NCBI GenBank assembly: GCA_012931725.1
Contig: CM022948.1
Coordinates: 18,406,355 to 18,470,354, forward strand
DNA: 64,000 nt
Direction of reading: 5' to 3'
From: Litsea cubeba
Lineage: Eukaryota; Streptophyta; Magnoliopsida; Laurales; Lauraceae
Under the pieces are notes generated by a model. It was not told where the DNA came from, searched no databases, and was given only the letters and a program-made list of their open reading frames with translations. Numbering within the stretch: position 1 is the stretch's first letter; every line of letters begins with the position of its first letter. The translations under genes were made by a program, and so were the position numbers. This document shows, piece after piece, positions 22,206-32,190 of the stretch.

Positions 22206-22886
22206 TACTTCTTGGCTTCGGCACGGGCCTGGGAGCTGTCCCGGGACGAGGAAGCGGGAATTGAGGACGCCAGATGGATCACATTAATGATCTTCTCGGA
22301 ATCCTCGCTGTCTGGAGCCTGGGCTGAGCTCTGGTGAATCCGGCCCTCGCTACCGCCGGCATCACCTGCCTTGACGAATTCTGGAATGTGGCCTTCTTCG
22401 GCCAGCTTCTCCAGGTACCGCTGCAAAGTCTTGCAGTCCTCGGTCTTGTGCCCGTTCCCCTATGGAAGGAGCAGTAGAGCTGGCTTCGGCCGCCGGAGGT
22501 GGGCTCATTCAGCATGGGCGGAGGGTACTTGAAGAACGGCTTGGACCTGATCTTGGTCAGGATGCGGTAGATCGGCTCCTTGAAGACGACGTTGACGCTC
22601 TGACTCGCGCTGGAGGGAGGTTTGGGCTTCCAGGTGCCCCCAGACCTGGACGACGAAGGCTTCGCCGAACTGGAGACCCAGGCCTGCTTGGGCTCCTGCT
22701 TCTGGGAGGGCCTCCCGCCTCCCTGCCGAGGCTGGCTACTCTTCTGCTCGGGCTCCGGATGCCCGTCCTGATCCCTAGCTCGGATCTCGTCTTCCTCCTG
22801 GGCGATGAAGCGCTTCACCCGGGACATCAACTCTGGCATGGATTCTGGGGAGTTCCCGGCCAAGTCCTTCCTCAAGTCGTTGCCGG
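22203..22886 (-). pseudogene. Tat gag, C-terminal part, truncated by the scaffold gap
   Basis: The remaining part reads RVKRFIAQEEDEIRARDQDG, a basic Ser/Pro/Gln-rich linker, YRILTKIRSKPFFKYPPPM and then YCSFHR and GHKTEDCKTLQRYLEKL. The Cys-His...His-Cys arrangement is the nucleic-acid-binding knuckle of Tat Gag. A one-base frame change lies near 22458, between FHR and GHKTEDC. The N-terminal half of Gag and the 5' LTR fall in or beyond the N run at 22887. Confidence 0.8.
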
Positions 22887-22986
22887 NNNNNNNNNNNNNN
22901 NNNNNNNNNNNNNNNNNNNNNNNNNNNNNNNNNNNNNNNNNNNNNNNNNNNNNNNNNNNNNNNNNNNNNNNNNNNNNNNNNNNNNN
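22887..22986. other. Scaffold gap (100 N)
   Basis: Exactly 100 N, the usual filler for a gap of unknown size. Sequence on the two sides is unrelated: GC-rich Tat gag on the left, AT-rich DNA on the right. The true distance and even the adjacency are therefore uncertain. Confidence 1.
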
Positions 22987-23417
22987 TTTTTAGAAATTAC
23001 AATGCATGCCTTCCTATAAAAATCACAACAAGCAAATGTAGGATTATCATGCAACCCACTTTCAGATATTGTAACATTGGATCCGCCATTCGGATTCAAA
23101 ACATTTGTGAAAATACCCCATCTTTAGCGACTATGAACATGTGACCCACCTTTAAGAATTGACAAAGTAAGGTCACATTGTTGGGCACCTAAATATTAAT
23201 AGATACTTAAAGGACAGCTCAAAAGCTCTAAACATAAGGTTTTATTTTTCTACCAAAAATATAAGTTTTTATTTTATAATTAAAGCTTATTCACATATTA
23301 GAGTTTCAGCTTCTAAAAAAACATACCAAGGAAGGTTGCTTTTTTTAGTAGAGACGATTGTTGCTAAAAAGGATGATGGAGGTGGACGATGCAGGATCTA
23401 CAAGTGTATTAAAATAA
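22987..23417. repeat. Left arm of a degenerate inverted repeat flanking 23.0-25.1 kb
   Basis: Positions 22988-23027 (containing CAATGCATGCCTTCCTATA) match, in reverse complement with a few differences, 25086-25125. This suggests an outer element that hosts the Mutator-like insertion at 23418. No gene is seen in the rest of the stretch. Confidence 0.5.
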
Positions 23418-23954
23418 GGGTAACTTAGCCAACAGTCCCTGAGCACAGTCTTCTAAGGCATCAAGGACAACAACTTTTTCTCTAATGTCTCTAGTCCAGA
23501 CAGTTGGAGATATTTTGGTGAGAGGTCCCTAATGCGCCATGCTAATATTTTCATGACTAATTTACCCTTTTCAACCCTCATTTCTAGGCCAAGTTCTCTC
23601 TTATTCTCTGTTGTCGAACTTCTTCCATCTTCTTCTCTCTCATTTTCCATTTTCCGTTCCTTTCCATGGTTATGGAGTATCGTTGCAGAGCACCTTTTGT
23701 CGCCACCATGCTATGACTTTCGATTCTCTCTCTTTCATTTCTTCAAAGGTATAAACAGTTTTACTTTCTCTTACTATTTCATCTAAAGTCTCTTCCAAAT
23801 CTCTCGCTACAACAGATTTGAAAGATAGCAGTTCACTCCTCTGCTAGATTTCCTCTCTTTTTCTCAATTGGATCATGGTCATCAAGTGTTCTTGTTTTGG
23901 ATTTGATTTTTATTAGAATCTGATTTTCCGTATTCTGACTTTTGGTGTCGCCGA

Positions 23955-24135
23955 GCTCAGATAAATTTCCCAGAAACTCTGATAAACTAGACAAAAACTC
24001 AGATCAAAACTCGGATAAATTTATCCGAGTTTTGGCAAATTTATCTGAGTTTCTGGTACAACTCAGACAAATTTATCTGAGTTTCTGGCAAAACTCAGAC
24101 ATATTTATTTGAGTTTTGAACAACTTTTCTGAGTT
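23955..24135. repeat. Degenerate TTTATC(T/C)GAGTTT repeats
   Basis: Roughly 20-25-bp units built from AACTCAGATAAATTTATC and its variants, in both orientations, flank the host fragment. A few further copies occur at 24650-24695 and many at 27080-27300 in element 2. Confidence 0.7.
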
Positions 24136-24615
24136 TCAAACTAATAGCTATGTGAAGTGGTGCCATCTGATGACCCACATTCATCAAATTCAAGCAACTC
24201 ATGCCGGCATCCACTTCTTTAACTATGTCCTCTTGAGTGTCATTCTCCTGTACCTTTGAAACAGTACCCAAATCATGCAGGCAAATGGTTTCTGCACGCA
24301 TGGAAAAGTTTCTTTAGGAGATACTCTTATTTTCTACAGTATGGTCCTCATTATTTTCATTTTGTCACCAAGCTTCACAGTTGGGCTATTTAGCTTTGAA
24401 GACAGCTCCAACTCAGTTCTCCTTGGTAAATTATTCACCACTTGAATTCCTTACAGATTTGTATGCACTTCTGCTAGGAATGGAGTCACTCGATCATTCT
24501 TCTTCAAGAACGAGTGTAACCCCTCAGAGTTTTCCATTGACTCTTGGAAACAGAGCTGGGAAGCTTCTGCAAAAGCTTGTCTGGCGAGGCTCTCATTGGT
24601 CTCAAACATAGACAG
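24120..24615 (-). pseudogene. Exon-like host fragment of unrecognised family
   Basis: The minus strand reads MFETNESLARQAFAEASQLC, FQESMENSEGLHSFLKKND and RVTPFLAEVHTNL. It then meets TAAGGAATTC, which resembles a splice donor region. Further on are ELELSSKLNSPTVKLGDKMK and, at 24301-24120, TVSKVQENDTQEDIVKEVDA and MNVGHQMAPLHIA. The composition is that of a normal cytosolic protein rather than a transposon protein, and the pieces are separated by stops. I do not recognise the family. By analogy with the ndhN piece in element 2, it is probably a captured gene fragment. Confidence 0.45.
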
Positions 24616-24811
24616 AACCTAGAACGAGAGAAGTTCATTTGAATTATTGCTGAGTTTTGGCAAATTTATCTGTGTTTTGTCAAAACTCAGATAAATTTGT
24701 GTTCTGTTTTTACTGACGTTATTTTACTGGAGGACCGCCGTCAGTACGATAAAATATTGTAGACCGTTTGCAATAAAAACCATAGTTGAGGGACCTCCGC
24801 CCAAATGCCCC

Positions 24812-25932
24812 TAAAAATAATAACTCATAAAAAGTTCAGAAATGATGCAAATGGTGATACCTACATTTTAATTTTTAAAAGGTGAACCTTATTTACATCA
24901 ATTTTTAATTAGGTGGGTGCGTTAATAATCACAATAGGTGGACCCACATTATACTCCAAGCTAAAAAAAAAAGGCAACATTATAATTTCTATAATCATGG
25001 GCCCACATTGTAATTTCTATAAAGTTGGGCACATACCGCTATAAAAATTATAATGTTGGCCTTTTTTTACAGGAAGGCATGCTAGTTGTATTTTTCATAG
25101 GAAGGCATGCATTGTGATTTCTAAAGTGGGCCCAATGTTCTATTTCTTATAAGAGTGGGCCCTTATTAAATTCCTAAAAGTCATTCTTATGATATAGCCC
25201 TTATTCTAATTCCTAAAAGTCATTCTCATGATAATTATAAAAGGTGAGGCTCATGTAAAACAATTCATAAAAGTGGGCCCTTGTTATAAATCATGAAGGC
25301 GGGTGTCTTGTTCACAATCATACAAGATGGTCCCACATTTCGATCTTTGATAAAAGGGGGCGTTTTTAGAGAATGACTTAATAAGGAGTTAATGGCCAAG
25401 GGCAATATAGGAAAAAAAACTATTTCATTAATGTTATGGGATTGTTACAAAGCAATTAATGCTCCCTACATATGTGAAGAGCTCTTATTGGGTAAATCAT
25501 GTCACTGAACACGATAAGGTAGAGCTGTCGGATGTGAGTTTTGATCCCACAATAAGGTATGTATGGTATTTAATATATGTAAGTCAAAAATGAGGATTCC
25601 GACTATCCTCAAAATTGACGGATCACCATTGCCAGCCAGTAATGGCCGTAACACTGTTCTTCGATGAAAGTCAAAAAAATAAAAGGAGAAAATGGGGTGG
25701 GTTGTCCTATCACTTAATTTGTGTCTTAAAAAAATGAGGCAAATTAAGGGTCACGGTACATGGTCATTATAAGGTCTTAATAAGGGATAATCCATATATA
25801 TAGGGAGATGCTCCTATGAGAGCATCTCTTGCCTTACTATGAGAGATAAGGTAGGGGCACTCACATCCATATCTAATGCCAACCACCTTATCTCTCAGAG
25901 TAAATAAAATAGACTAAGTAATAAATATAAAA
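24812..25932. repeat. Degenerate GGGCCCACATT-type repeats; no gene
   Basis: Phrases such as GTGGGCCCACATTGTAATTTC recur with variation from 24930 to 25420, including the right arm of the inverted repeat at 25086-25125. A small hairpin AGATGCT...AGCATCT lies at about 25807-25828. No coding sequence is recognised. Confidence 0.5.
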
Positions 25933-26719
25933 GGCAAAATTAGCAAAAAGTCTTTAGAGTGGATTGTATCCAACCTCCAGTCCAAGCAAAAACTTAGTAA
26001 GGCCTCTGGTCCACTCAGCTAGACTATTTGCAGCCATAGGTCCTTGCATCCACACGATGTCATTTTTTAGGACTGCTTTGCCCTTTTAACCATTTTAGGC
26101 ATAAAATTTTGAAATTAAAAATTAAAAGTTTTATATTATCCCTCTTCTACAACAAGCCTAGGTTGTAGGGTCGGGTTGTGCTGATTTATGCACGTCGTCT
26201 TTGTTCTACAAAAGAGCAGGTTCCGATCTTGAAGGGGCCACATTGATCGAGATTGGGGATGAAGGAGGAGAGATCAGGGCGGGAGCCGTCGAAACGTGGG
26301 GACATTGCCGCACCCACCTGCACCTGTCTCCCCTGTCTTTTCCTCTTCTCCTTTTCTCCACTCTCTCTCCCTCTCTAATCTTCTGCCCTCTCTCTCTCCT
26401 TCTTCTCTCCTTGCCCCTCTCTCGTTTTCTTTCTCCTCCCCACTCCCACTTCCTCTCCTTCTTCGCCTCTCTCACTCCCCTTCTCTCGCCTCTCTTCCCT
26501 CTCTTGCCAGAGATCTGGGTGCAGTGGGCCACACAGGTCGGACTTCTGATAGAATTCGAAGATCGGAGAGGAAGGGTTCTTGGAGAGGAGGGCTCTCAGT
26601 ACTAGGGTTCTCAGTCTCACTGGTTACTGATCTTCGTCGGTGTGCTAATCGTCGTCGGAATCCAGCCATTGCCAGAGAATAAGCGTCGCTGCTTCGCTTT
26701 GCCAGACTGCAAAATTGGC

Positions 26720-26980
26720 ACCCCTGATATCTCAGCTGCGTAAGATAGCGTCCCCGTACCCACCCTCATGTGGGGTGTATATAGCCAGTGCCTTGTGCTC
26801 CTCCACATCCGTCGGCCAACGGCCCAAATCCAATTTCACTAGGTCCCCTCCAATCAGATCCGTTATCCCACACCTCACAGTCACAGATGGTCTCTTTCTC
26901 CCCACTCTCCTTGTCCACCCAGGCCGTCCGATGCTAAAATGCGCCCATGGTGAAGGCAACAATGTAGTCGCCACTGCCAT
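26720..26980 (-). pseudogene. NDHN: Captured 5' coding fragment of plastid NDH subunit N
   Basis: Starts MAVATTLLPSPWAHFSI, a transit-peptide-like N-terminus. It continues CGITDLIGGDLVKLDLGRWP, then DVEEHKALAIYTPHEGGY and, in another frame, GRYLTQLRYQGC. This is the start of NdhN, a stroma-exposed subunit of the chloroplast NADH dehydrogenase-like complex used in cyclic electron flow. A frame change near 26753 separates EGGY from GRYL. Similarity stops at about 26720, well before the family's end, and unrelated sequence follows. Position inside element 2, without introns or the remaining coding part, marks it as a captured, non-functional piece. Confidence 0.75.
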
Positions 26981-27079
26981 ATCCTTTGGCAAAGATGAAG
27001 AAAAAGGAAGATGATAGAGTCCATAGTTGAGAATTAGAGGACCTATTTTTATCTTTGTTTTGTCATGCATGGGTTTTTA

Positions 27080-27800
27080 AAATTTATCTGAGTTTTTATC
27101 AAATTTAGATAAGTTTTTGTCAAATTTATCTGAGTTCTGGACAAATTTATTTGAGTTTTTGGCTATTTATCCGAGTTCTGAAACAAATTCATCTGAGTTT
27201 TGAACAAATCTATCTGAGTTTTTAGCAAATTTATTTGAGTTTTTGAAAATATAGTCGATTTTCTGACAAATTTATATTCATTTTGAAAATTTTAACTGAG
27301 TTTTTGAACGAATATTTCTGTGTTTTTATAAATTTATTTGTATTTTCTTAGATCTATTGTGTTTTTTGAATTTTATTTATGTCTTTTGAAATTTATTTGT
27401 ATTTTGAAATAAATTTAACTGAGTTTTGACAAAAATACTTAGTTTTTGAAAAAAATTTCTAAAATTTAAAAAATTAGTTTATTTTAGTTTTGGCAACTGT
27501 ATTTGCGTTCTTTTAAATTTATTTTTATTTTTTAATTTTATTTACGTATTTTGAAATTTATTGGTCTTTTGAAATTTATTTACATCTTTTGAAATTTATT
27601 GGATCTTTTGAAATTGATTTTCATCTTTTGAAATTTATTTATATTTTTTAAAATCTTTTGCATTTTTTAAAAATTTATCTACGATATTTTGAAATTTATT
27701 GCTTTCTTTTTTAAATTTATTGTGTTTTTTGAAATTATTGCATTTTTTAATTTATTTGAGTTATTTTGACTTTATTTGTGTGTTTTTAGAATTATATTTG
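27080..27800. repeat. AT-rich degenerate repeat field
   Basis: From 27080 to 27300 the unit is TTTATCTGAGTTTT(T/G)(A/G)CAAA. From 27350 to 27790 it grades into TTTTGAAATTTATTT repeats of 17-25 bp. The first type is shared with element 1. Confidence 0.7.
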
Positions 27801-28019
27801 AAATCTCATTAATTGGAATTTCATTAATCGTGGCCAATTAAATGGTAATTGACCATTATTAGTGGGATATCCCACAAATCATGGATAGGATTTAAAGAAA
27901 GGGTAATTTAGACATTTCAGGTAGTGGAAAGTGTGAGATGGACCTTTAGCTGCATGAATTTTTTTTGTGGACTGTTTGCAACAAAGTCATGCTTTAAGGG
28001 ACCTCCGGCCAAAGCCCCC

Positions 28020-28399
28020 TAAAAAAGGGGGGAGGTGCCAAACATTTAAGAAGAGGATTGGCCCCATTCCCGGGTACCCCTTCAAGTCCCTTAGCAAAAT
28101 AAGGTTTAAAGGCCAATCTCAAATCAAATTGATGATGCAAATAAGGTGTCGTGTGTGATTTCAGTTTAAAAAGGAGAAAAAGAAATAATTGCAGAAGATG
28201 GGCCAATTTGATTCAGGGTGACCCTACTCAAGTCTGTTTGGCAGATGGGCTGATTTGATCAGGGTGACTGCATTAGGGTCGATTTGTTTGATTATTTGAG
28301 AAGGGTTTTTAAAATCATACATAGTCTCATTCTTACCATTAACTCAGTTTTTAAATTGGTCTTTTTCCCTTTATCATTAAGCACTTAAAAATATTTGCC
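28020..28399. other. No gene recognised
   Basis: Sequence between element 2 and the LTR of the Sirevirus-like element. The outer edge of that LTR could not be fixed and may begin within this stretch. Confidence 0.3.
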
Positions 28400-29458
28400 A
28401 CCGAAGGTGGAGGAAAGAGAATAAAATAATTTTGGGGTTAATTTTATTGGTTTTATAATTTTTTTGGATTTTTGATAAATGGGGCTAGACTATTTATACT
28501 TTTCAAAAGGCTAAGCAATAACCTCTACAATATGCTTGTCAAGGCTAAGCAATAACCTTACAATGTTGTTTTTCTAGGCTTGACAGCAACCTATTAATTA
28601 TGCCTTTCTAGGATAGCAAGAACCTTTACACTATGCTTTTCTTAGGCTAACAATATCCTTTATAATCAAATGATTTTCTCTCAAGAATGTGTCTTAACAG
28701 AACACTCTAAGAGATACAATTAAGATAAAAAAAATTGCCTCTAAAATAGGCGGATATGAAAGTGTAAAACAACTCACACAACACACTATGAAATGCAATG
28801 ATGAATGCTCATGATGTGTATGTGTGTGTGATAACTTCAATCAAGATAAAAATATAAGCTCAATCAATGTATGCTTAATGCATTTAAAAGTTTAAAAGCA
28901 CATAAAAATATGATTGAAGTCAAATGCAAATCACTTGAACAACTACAAACTTGTTAATGATATGAAAATCAAAAAGATCACAAGTTGTATGAAAATGTTA
29001 AGACAAATCAAGTGATGCATGTGCAATGTTGTTTTCAAAAAATAAAAGTTTAACTAAGATCCAAATGAATGAAAACAACAAAGAGGATTCAACCAAGTAA
29101 ATAAAAACATGCACTAAGAGAAATCAAAGATTTTGACATGGCATGATTAGTGAAACTTTAAAACAACTTGGTTTGAAATCAAAGTGAAGAATCCAATAAC
29201 TTAAATCAAAGATTAAATGAAGAATGGATTCATCACATCATAGTTATCATGCTAGAAATCATTTACCGAAGATTAAAACAAAGAATGTAACATATGATTA
29301 AGAAAAGTAAAGCTTACTTGAGATTTAACTTCATTAATCCAAGCTTTAGCTTTCTTAATGACTTAATAGCCTTCTTAGTTCATTCCCCTTTGACTGGCCT
29401 TAGAACACCTCAGAAATGGCATCAAGAATCATCAAATTTGGCCTTGGAATGAACTTGC

Positions 29459-29465
29459 TTTTATA
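29459..29465 (-). promoter_or_regulatory. TATA box of the Sirevirus-like LTR
   Basis: TATAAAA on the minus strand, immediately downstream of the palindrome cluster. It is a plausible LTR promoter core. Confidence 0.5.
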
Positions 29466-29479
29466 GAAAATTGTGGCCA

Positions 29480-29718
29480 ACGACTACCTGTCAGTTAGCC
29501 GACATCCAGGGGTCGGTTAACCGACACCCTAACGGTCACTAAGCAACGGTCATACCGAAATACACTGTCGGTTAACCGAACTTGACTTGTCGGGTAGCCG
29601 ACAGGTGACTGACACCCTAACCGATAGCGTAAATGTGAAATTTGAAGCTCTCTGGAATTCTAACCGAAAGGGTTTCGATTGAGCTTGATTCACTGTCGGT
29701 TAGCCGACACCTAACCGA
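29480..29718. repeat. Cluster of CGGTTAACCG/CGGTTAGCCG palindromes upstream of the TATA box
   Basis: GTCGGTTAACCGAC, a perfect 14-bp palindrome, lies at 29512-29525. TCGGTTAACCGA recurs at 29568-29579. Imperfect forms with TTAGCCGAC occur at about 29481, 29589 and 29695-29718. They sit on the promoter side of the LTR. Confidence 0.8.
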
Positions 29719-30071
29719 CAGCCTTAACAAAATCCCAACTTAGTGGGGATCTTTGGGCCAATAAACCAAGCATGGAAATATGATTTAAATCAATCTAAGA
29801 GTTTTAAAATCATGAATCATAAAAAGCCTAAAATGATTTGAAACTTTAAAACCAATGGCTAGCTTGATTTATATAAATTCTTTTCAAATTTAAATGCATC
29901 CAAGTTTAAAATCAAAACATGCATGAATTATAAGATTTACAAGATTTAAAGCAATGCATGAGTAATCAAGATTTCAAGGATTCTAAAACAATGCATGTGT
30001 GAATAATTCAAATGATGAATAAAATGAATAATAATGCATCCATCAAATTGCAATATACAAAATCCCTAACA

Positions 30072-30500
30072 ATCTCCCCCTTTGCAATTTGATGGCAAAC
30101 CTTACTCAACACCAAATTATCACACTTAGTCTTCAGCTCCTCCTTGGCTCGCCAATGCTTGAAATCTTATTGGATGCTCCTTTGACTTGGCTTGGGCTCT
30201 AGCTCTTTTTCTTCAATCTTCTTGATGCTTGGAGCTTGATCATTCTTCAAGTTTTCTCTTCTTCTTTAGTCAAGCATCTTCTTTAGCTCCCAAACTTTCT
30301 TCTTTCATCTCTCCCCCTTTGATCATGCACTCTCCATTTGGCAAGATATGCAATTTTTCACTTTGACATGCAACTCCCCCTTTGACATTCAACTTGAGTA
30401 TTCTCTTCCCCTTATTCTCTCAATTTTCTCCCCTCTTTGATATTAAATTGCAAAGGTATCAATTGAAGAGGGGTAGGAATTTCTTCAAGCAATACCTACA
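30072..30500 (-). mobile_element. Internal 3' region of the Sirevirus-like element with repeated polypurine tracts
   Basis: Besides the LTR-adjacent tract at 30073-30085, the minus strand has AAAGGGGGAG at about 30311-30320 and 30374-30384 and a weaker AAAGAGGGGAG at 30427-30438. Repeated upstream polypurine tracts are a described feature of Sireviruses. No pol coding sequence remains. Confidence 0.55.
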
Positions 30501-30920
30501 CACATGAAACAAGGAAAATACCTTTTAGTAGCACCTGTTAATAAAGAAATTTGAAAATGAAATACTTAACAGGGTATCATGTATGGGTAGCAAGTTATAA
30601 GGGTATAGAGTCAATGCAAGGGTAAATTTGATCAAAACTAATACTTCCTTAGAAGATATACAGTCCCCCTCAATCCATAATCTCCTATTGTCAAACTTTT
30701 GACAAGAATTTAACTATTTGATGCAAGAAGAAGATGGTTTAACTAATTAAGGGTTAACTTCAAGGGAAGGATTCGATTCTCTAATTGATAATAATAATTG
30801 ACTATAAAGCTCAATATTATCAAATTACCAATATAAAGGGCAAGGCCATGGAGAAAAGTAATCATAGATATCAATTGAAATAAAAATACCAATTGATATT
30901 TAAGGATATGACTATTAATT
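30501..30920. other. No gene recognised
   Basis: AT-rich sequence between the copia remnant and the dispersed repeat; no conserved feature seen. Confidence 0.4.
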
Positions 30921-31228
30921 CATGTTCTATAGATGCACAACCTGATTTTGTTTGTTTGGGCTACGGATTAGATGGCCAGAGTATACAATGATCATTGTCC
31001 CACCTTGTTCTTTCGCTAACGAAACTTTACTTGGGCACAATTCTTCTCAGTTCTCACCTTCACATTGATCATTGATCAAGAGTTTAGGGAGTGTTTTTCC
31101 CTTAAATCTTTCATATAAGGGGGTCATTTGCCTGTTAGTGGAAGGAATATTTTAGTAAAACTACAAAATATAGAAGCATTTTTCAGGTTGTGTGAAAGTA
31201 CGGGGCTGTTATTGTAAAAAACTCCTAA
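30921..31228. repeat. Dispersed 308-bp repeat, copy 1
   Basis: Closely similar in the same orientation to 54876-55182. Shared phrases include AGATGCACAACCT, TACAATGATCATTGTCCCAC and TCATTTGCCT(G/A)TTAGTGGAA. The two ends carry CACAACCTGATTTT and the inverted CAGGTTGTGTG, suggesting a small inverted-repeat element. The repeat lies just upstream of the kinesin exon. Confidence 0.75.
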
Positions 31229-31396
31229 CATTCCCCTTCTCCTAAAAAGCCATTGTCAATTGTCAACTAAAACCTCAAAGGCGGGAGGAAAATTTCACAA
31301 AATCATACATCTCTCTACCCTAATCTCCTCCAAAGTCTCAGAAAGAGAGAGAAAGAGAATATATTTCATCGTCGATTCTCTCTACTAGCAAAAGTA

Positions 31397-31718
31397 ATGG
31401 AGAGAATCCACATTGCAGTTCGCGCCAGGCCTCTCTCTAGAAGACGCAAAAACCAGCCCCTGGAAAATCTCTGCCAATTCCATCTCCCTCTCTAACCACT
31501 CCACCAAGTTTGACTTCGGTAAGTTCCCATTTCCACCAAAACCCCTCTCTTATTCATCTTTCTCCCTCTCTTTGTCCATCTTTTTTTTATGCTTAATCGG
31601 TTCTTCTCCATCCATTTTCAACCCCCAGATCAAATTTTCGGAGAAGAATGCAGGACAGTACAAGTCTACGAAGCTCGAACAAGAGATATCGTCGCCGCTA
31701 CCGTTCGTGGGTTTAATG
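31397..31718 (+). pseudogene. KIN7N: First two exons of a KIN-7N-type kinesin, frameshifted and truncated
   Basis: Exon 1 (31397-31518) starts MERIHIAVRARPLS and, after a frame change, continues EDAKTSPWKISANS and NHSTKFDF. The donor GTAAGT and acceptor CCCCAG lead to exon 2 (31629-31718), QIFGEECRTVQVYEARTRD then IVAATVRGFNG, ending before GTATGG. These are the first strands of the kinesin motor domain up to the residues before the P-loop exon. Exon 1 is 122 nt where 124 would keep frame, so two bases are missing near 31437, between LS and EDAK. The exon with the ATP-binding GQTNSGKTHT motif was not found downstream; an LTR fragment begins at 31932. The family moves along microtubules; this copy cannot make a motor. 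Confidence 0.8.
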
Positions 31719-31931
31719 GTATGGAGTAGGCCTCCATCTTATTTCTTCTTGTTGGTTTCTTATGGGTTTGTTTTCATGTCCCAAAATGTAAGACTGGATG
31801 CATATTTTGATGGTTAATTAACATTTGGGTTCATCCCAGAAGATTACAAGTATGGATTAAGATGGAAATGTATGGTATTCAGACATCTGAGTTCTGAACA
31901 TTGGCTTATTTTTTGTTTGGGCTTTGTATTG
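31719..31931. other. Remnant of kinesin intron 2
   Basis: Begins GTATGG after exon 2 and continues as T-rich intron-like sequence until an LTR-like end interrupts it. Confidence 0.5.
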
Positions 31932-32190
31932 TGTCACATCCCAGTCCCGAATCACCCTGGCCTAGGGTAATCCCCGAAGTGAGACACACGTACTCCCGTG
32001 ATAATGCACCTGTCTCGAGTCAGATACAACACACAAAGGAGATAACAACTTTTCCACTCGTGAGTCTAGCTCACTAAACCCAGTCAATAACATTTATAAC
32101 ATAGCGGAAGCTGTAATTTCATACATAACAAGTATCATTCGCCATTGGTCTAATTAAAACATTCAAGTTTATACAAAAGTGATGATGCCA
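31932..32190 (-). mobile_element. LTR fragment, Tekay/Del-like end
   Basis: Starts TGTCACATCCCAGTCCCG, the same style as the TGTCACGCCCCG end at 17316, and reads like the 3' end of an LTR on the minus strand. The other end is missing. Confidence 0.45.

Larger units (their letters stand above)
10972..22886 (-). mobile_element. Tat-lineage Ty3/gypsy retrotransposon, interrupted and LTR-less
   Basis: Read on the minus strand, the order is gag end, protease, RT, RNase H, integrase, a tandem-repeat 3' untranslated region, and then a gene on the opposite strand. That order, an extra antisense gene plus repeats between pol and the 3' LTR, is known from the Tat clade (Grande, Retand, Ogre). The 5' part is lost in the scaffold gap and the 3' LTR is replaced by the CACTA element, so neither LTR is visible. 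Every coding segment has frameshifts or stops. RT is split by a 3950-bp solo LTR at 17316-21265. Confidence 0.85.
23418..24811. mobile_element. Mutator-like non-autonomous element carrying host sequence (element 1)
   Basis: The left end GGGTAACTTAGCCAACAGTCCCT and the reverse complement of the right end, GGGGCATTTGGGCGGAGGTCCCT, are similar imperfect terminal repeats. Flanks are TTAAAATAA (23409-23417) and TAAAAATAA (24812-24820), an 8-of-9 match, and a 9-bp duplication is what Mutator-like elements make. A second related element lies at 25933-28019. Inside are a pyrimidine-rich stretch, TTTATCTGAGTTT repeats and an exon-like minus-strand fragment. No transposase is present. Confidence 0.6.
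25933..28019. mobile_element. Mutator-like non-autonomous element carrying ndhN sequence (element 2)
   Basis: The left end GGCAAAATTAGCAAAAAGTC and the reverse complement of the right end, GGGGGCTTTGGCCGGAGGTC, are imperfect terminal repeats. They remain alignable for about 50 bp, each reaching a (C)AGTCCA phrase. The right end is closely similar to that of element 1. A 9-bp target duplication could not be made out because both flanks are A-rich. The interior has a C/T-rich tract at 26325-26510, an ndhN fragment on the minus strand, and a long AT-rich repeat field. No transposase is seen. Confidence 0.55.
28400..30071 (-). mobile_element. 3' LTR of a Sirevirus-like Ty1/copia element
   Basis: On the minus strand the LTR begins TGTTAGGGATTTTGTATATT at 30071, directly after a polypurine tract (GCAAAGGGGGAGA). 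A TATA box (TATAAAAG) lies at 29459-29465, just downstream of a cluster of GTCGGTTAACCGAC-type palindromes. About 45-bp repeats containing GGCTAAGCAATAACC occur at 28510-28660. The far end of the LTR and its target duplication are not resolved, so the lower coordinate is approximate. Confidence 0.6.

Noticed and set aside
22462..23019. Open frame running through the N gap
   Set aside because: Opposite to gag and made of unknown residues across the gap.
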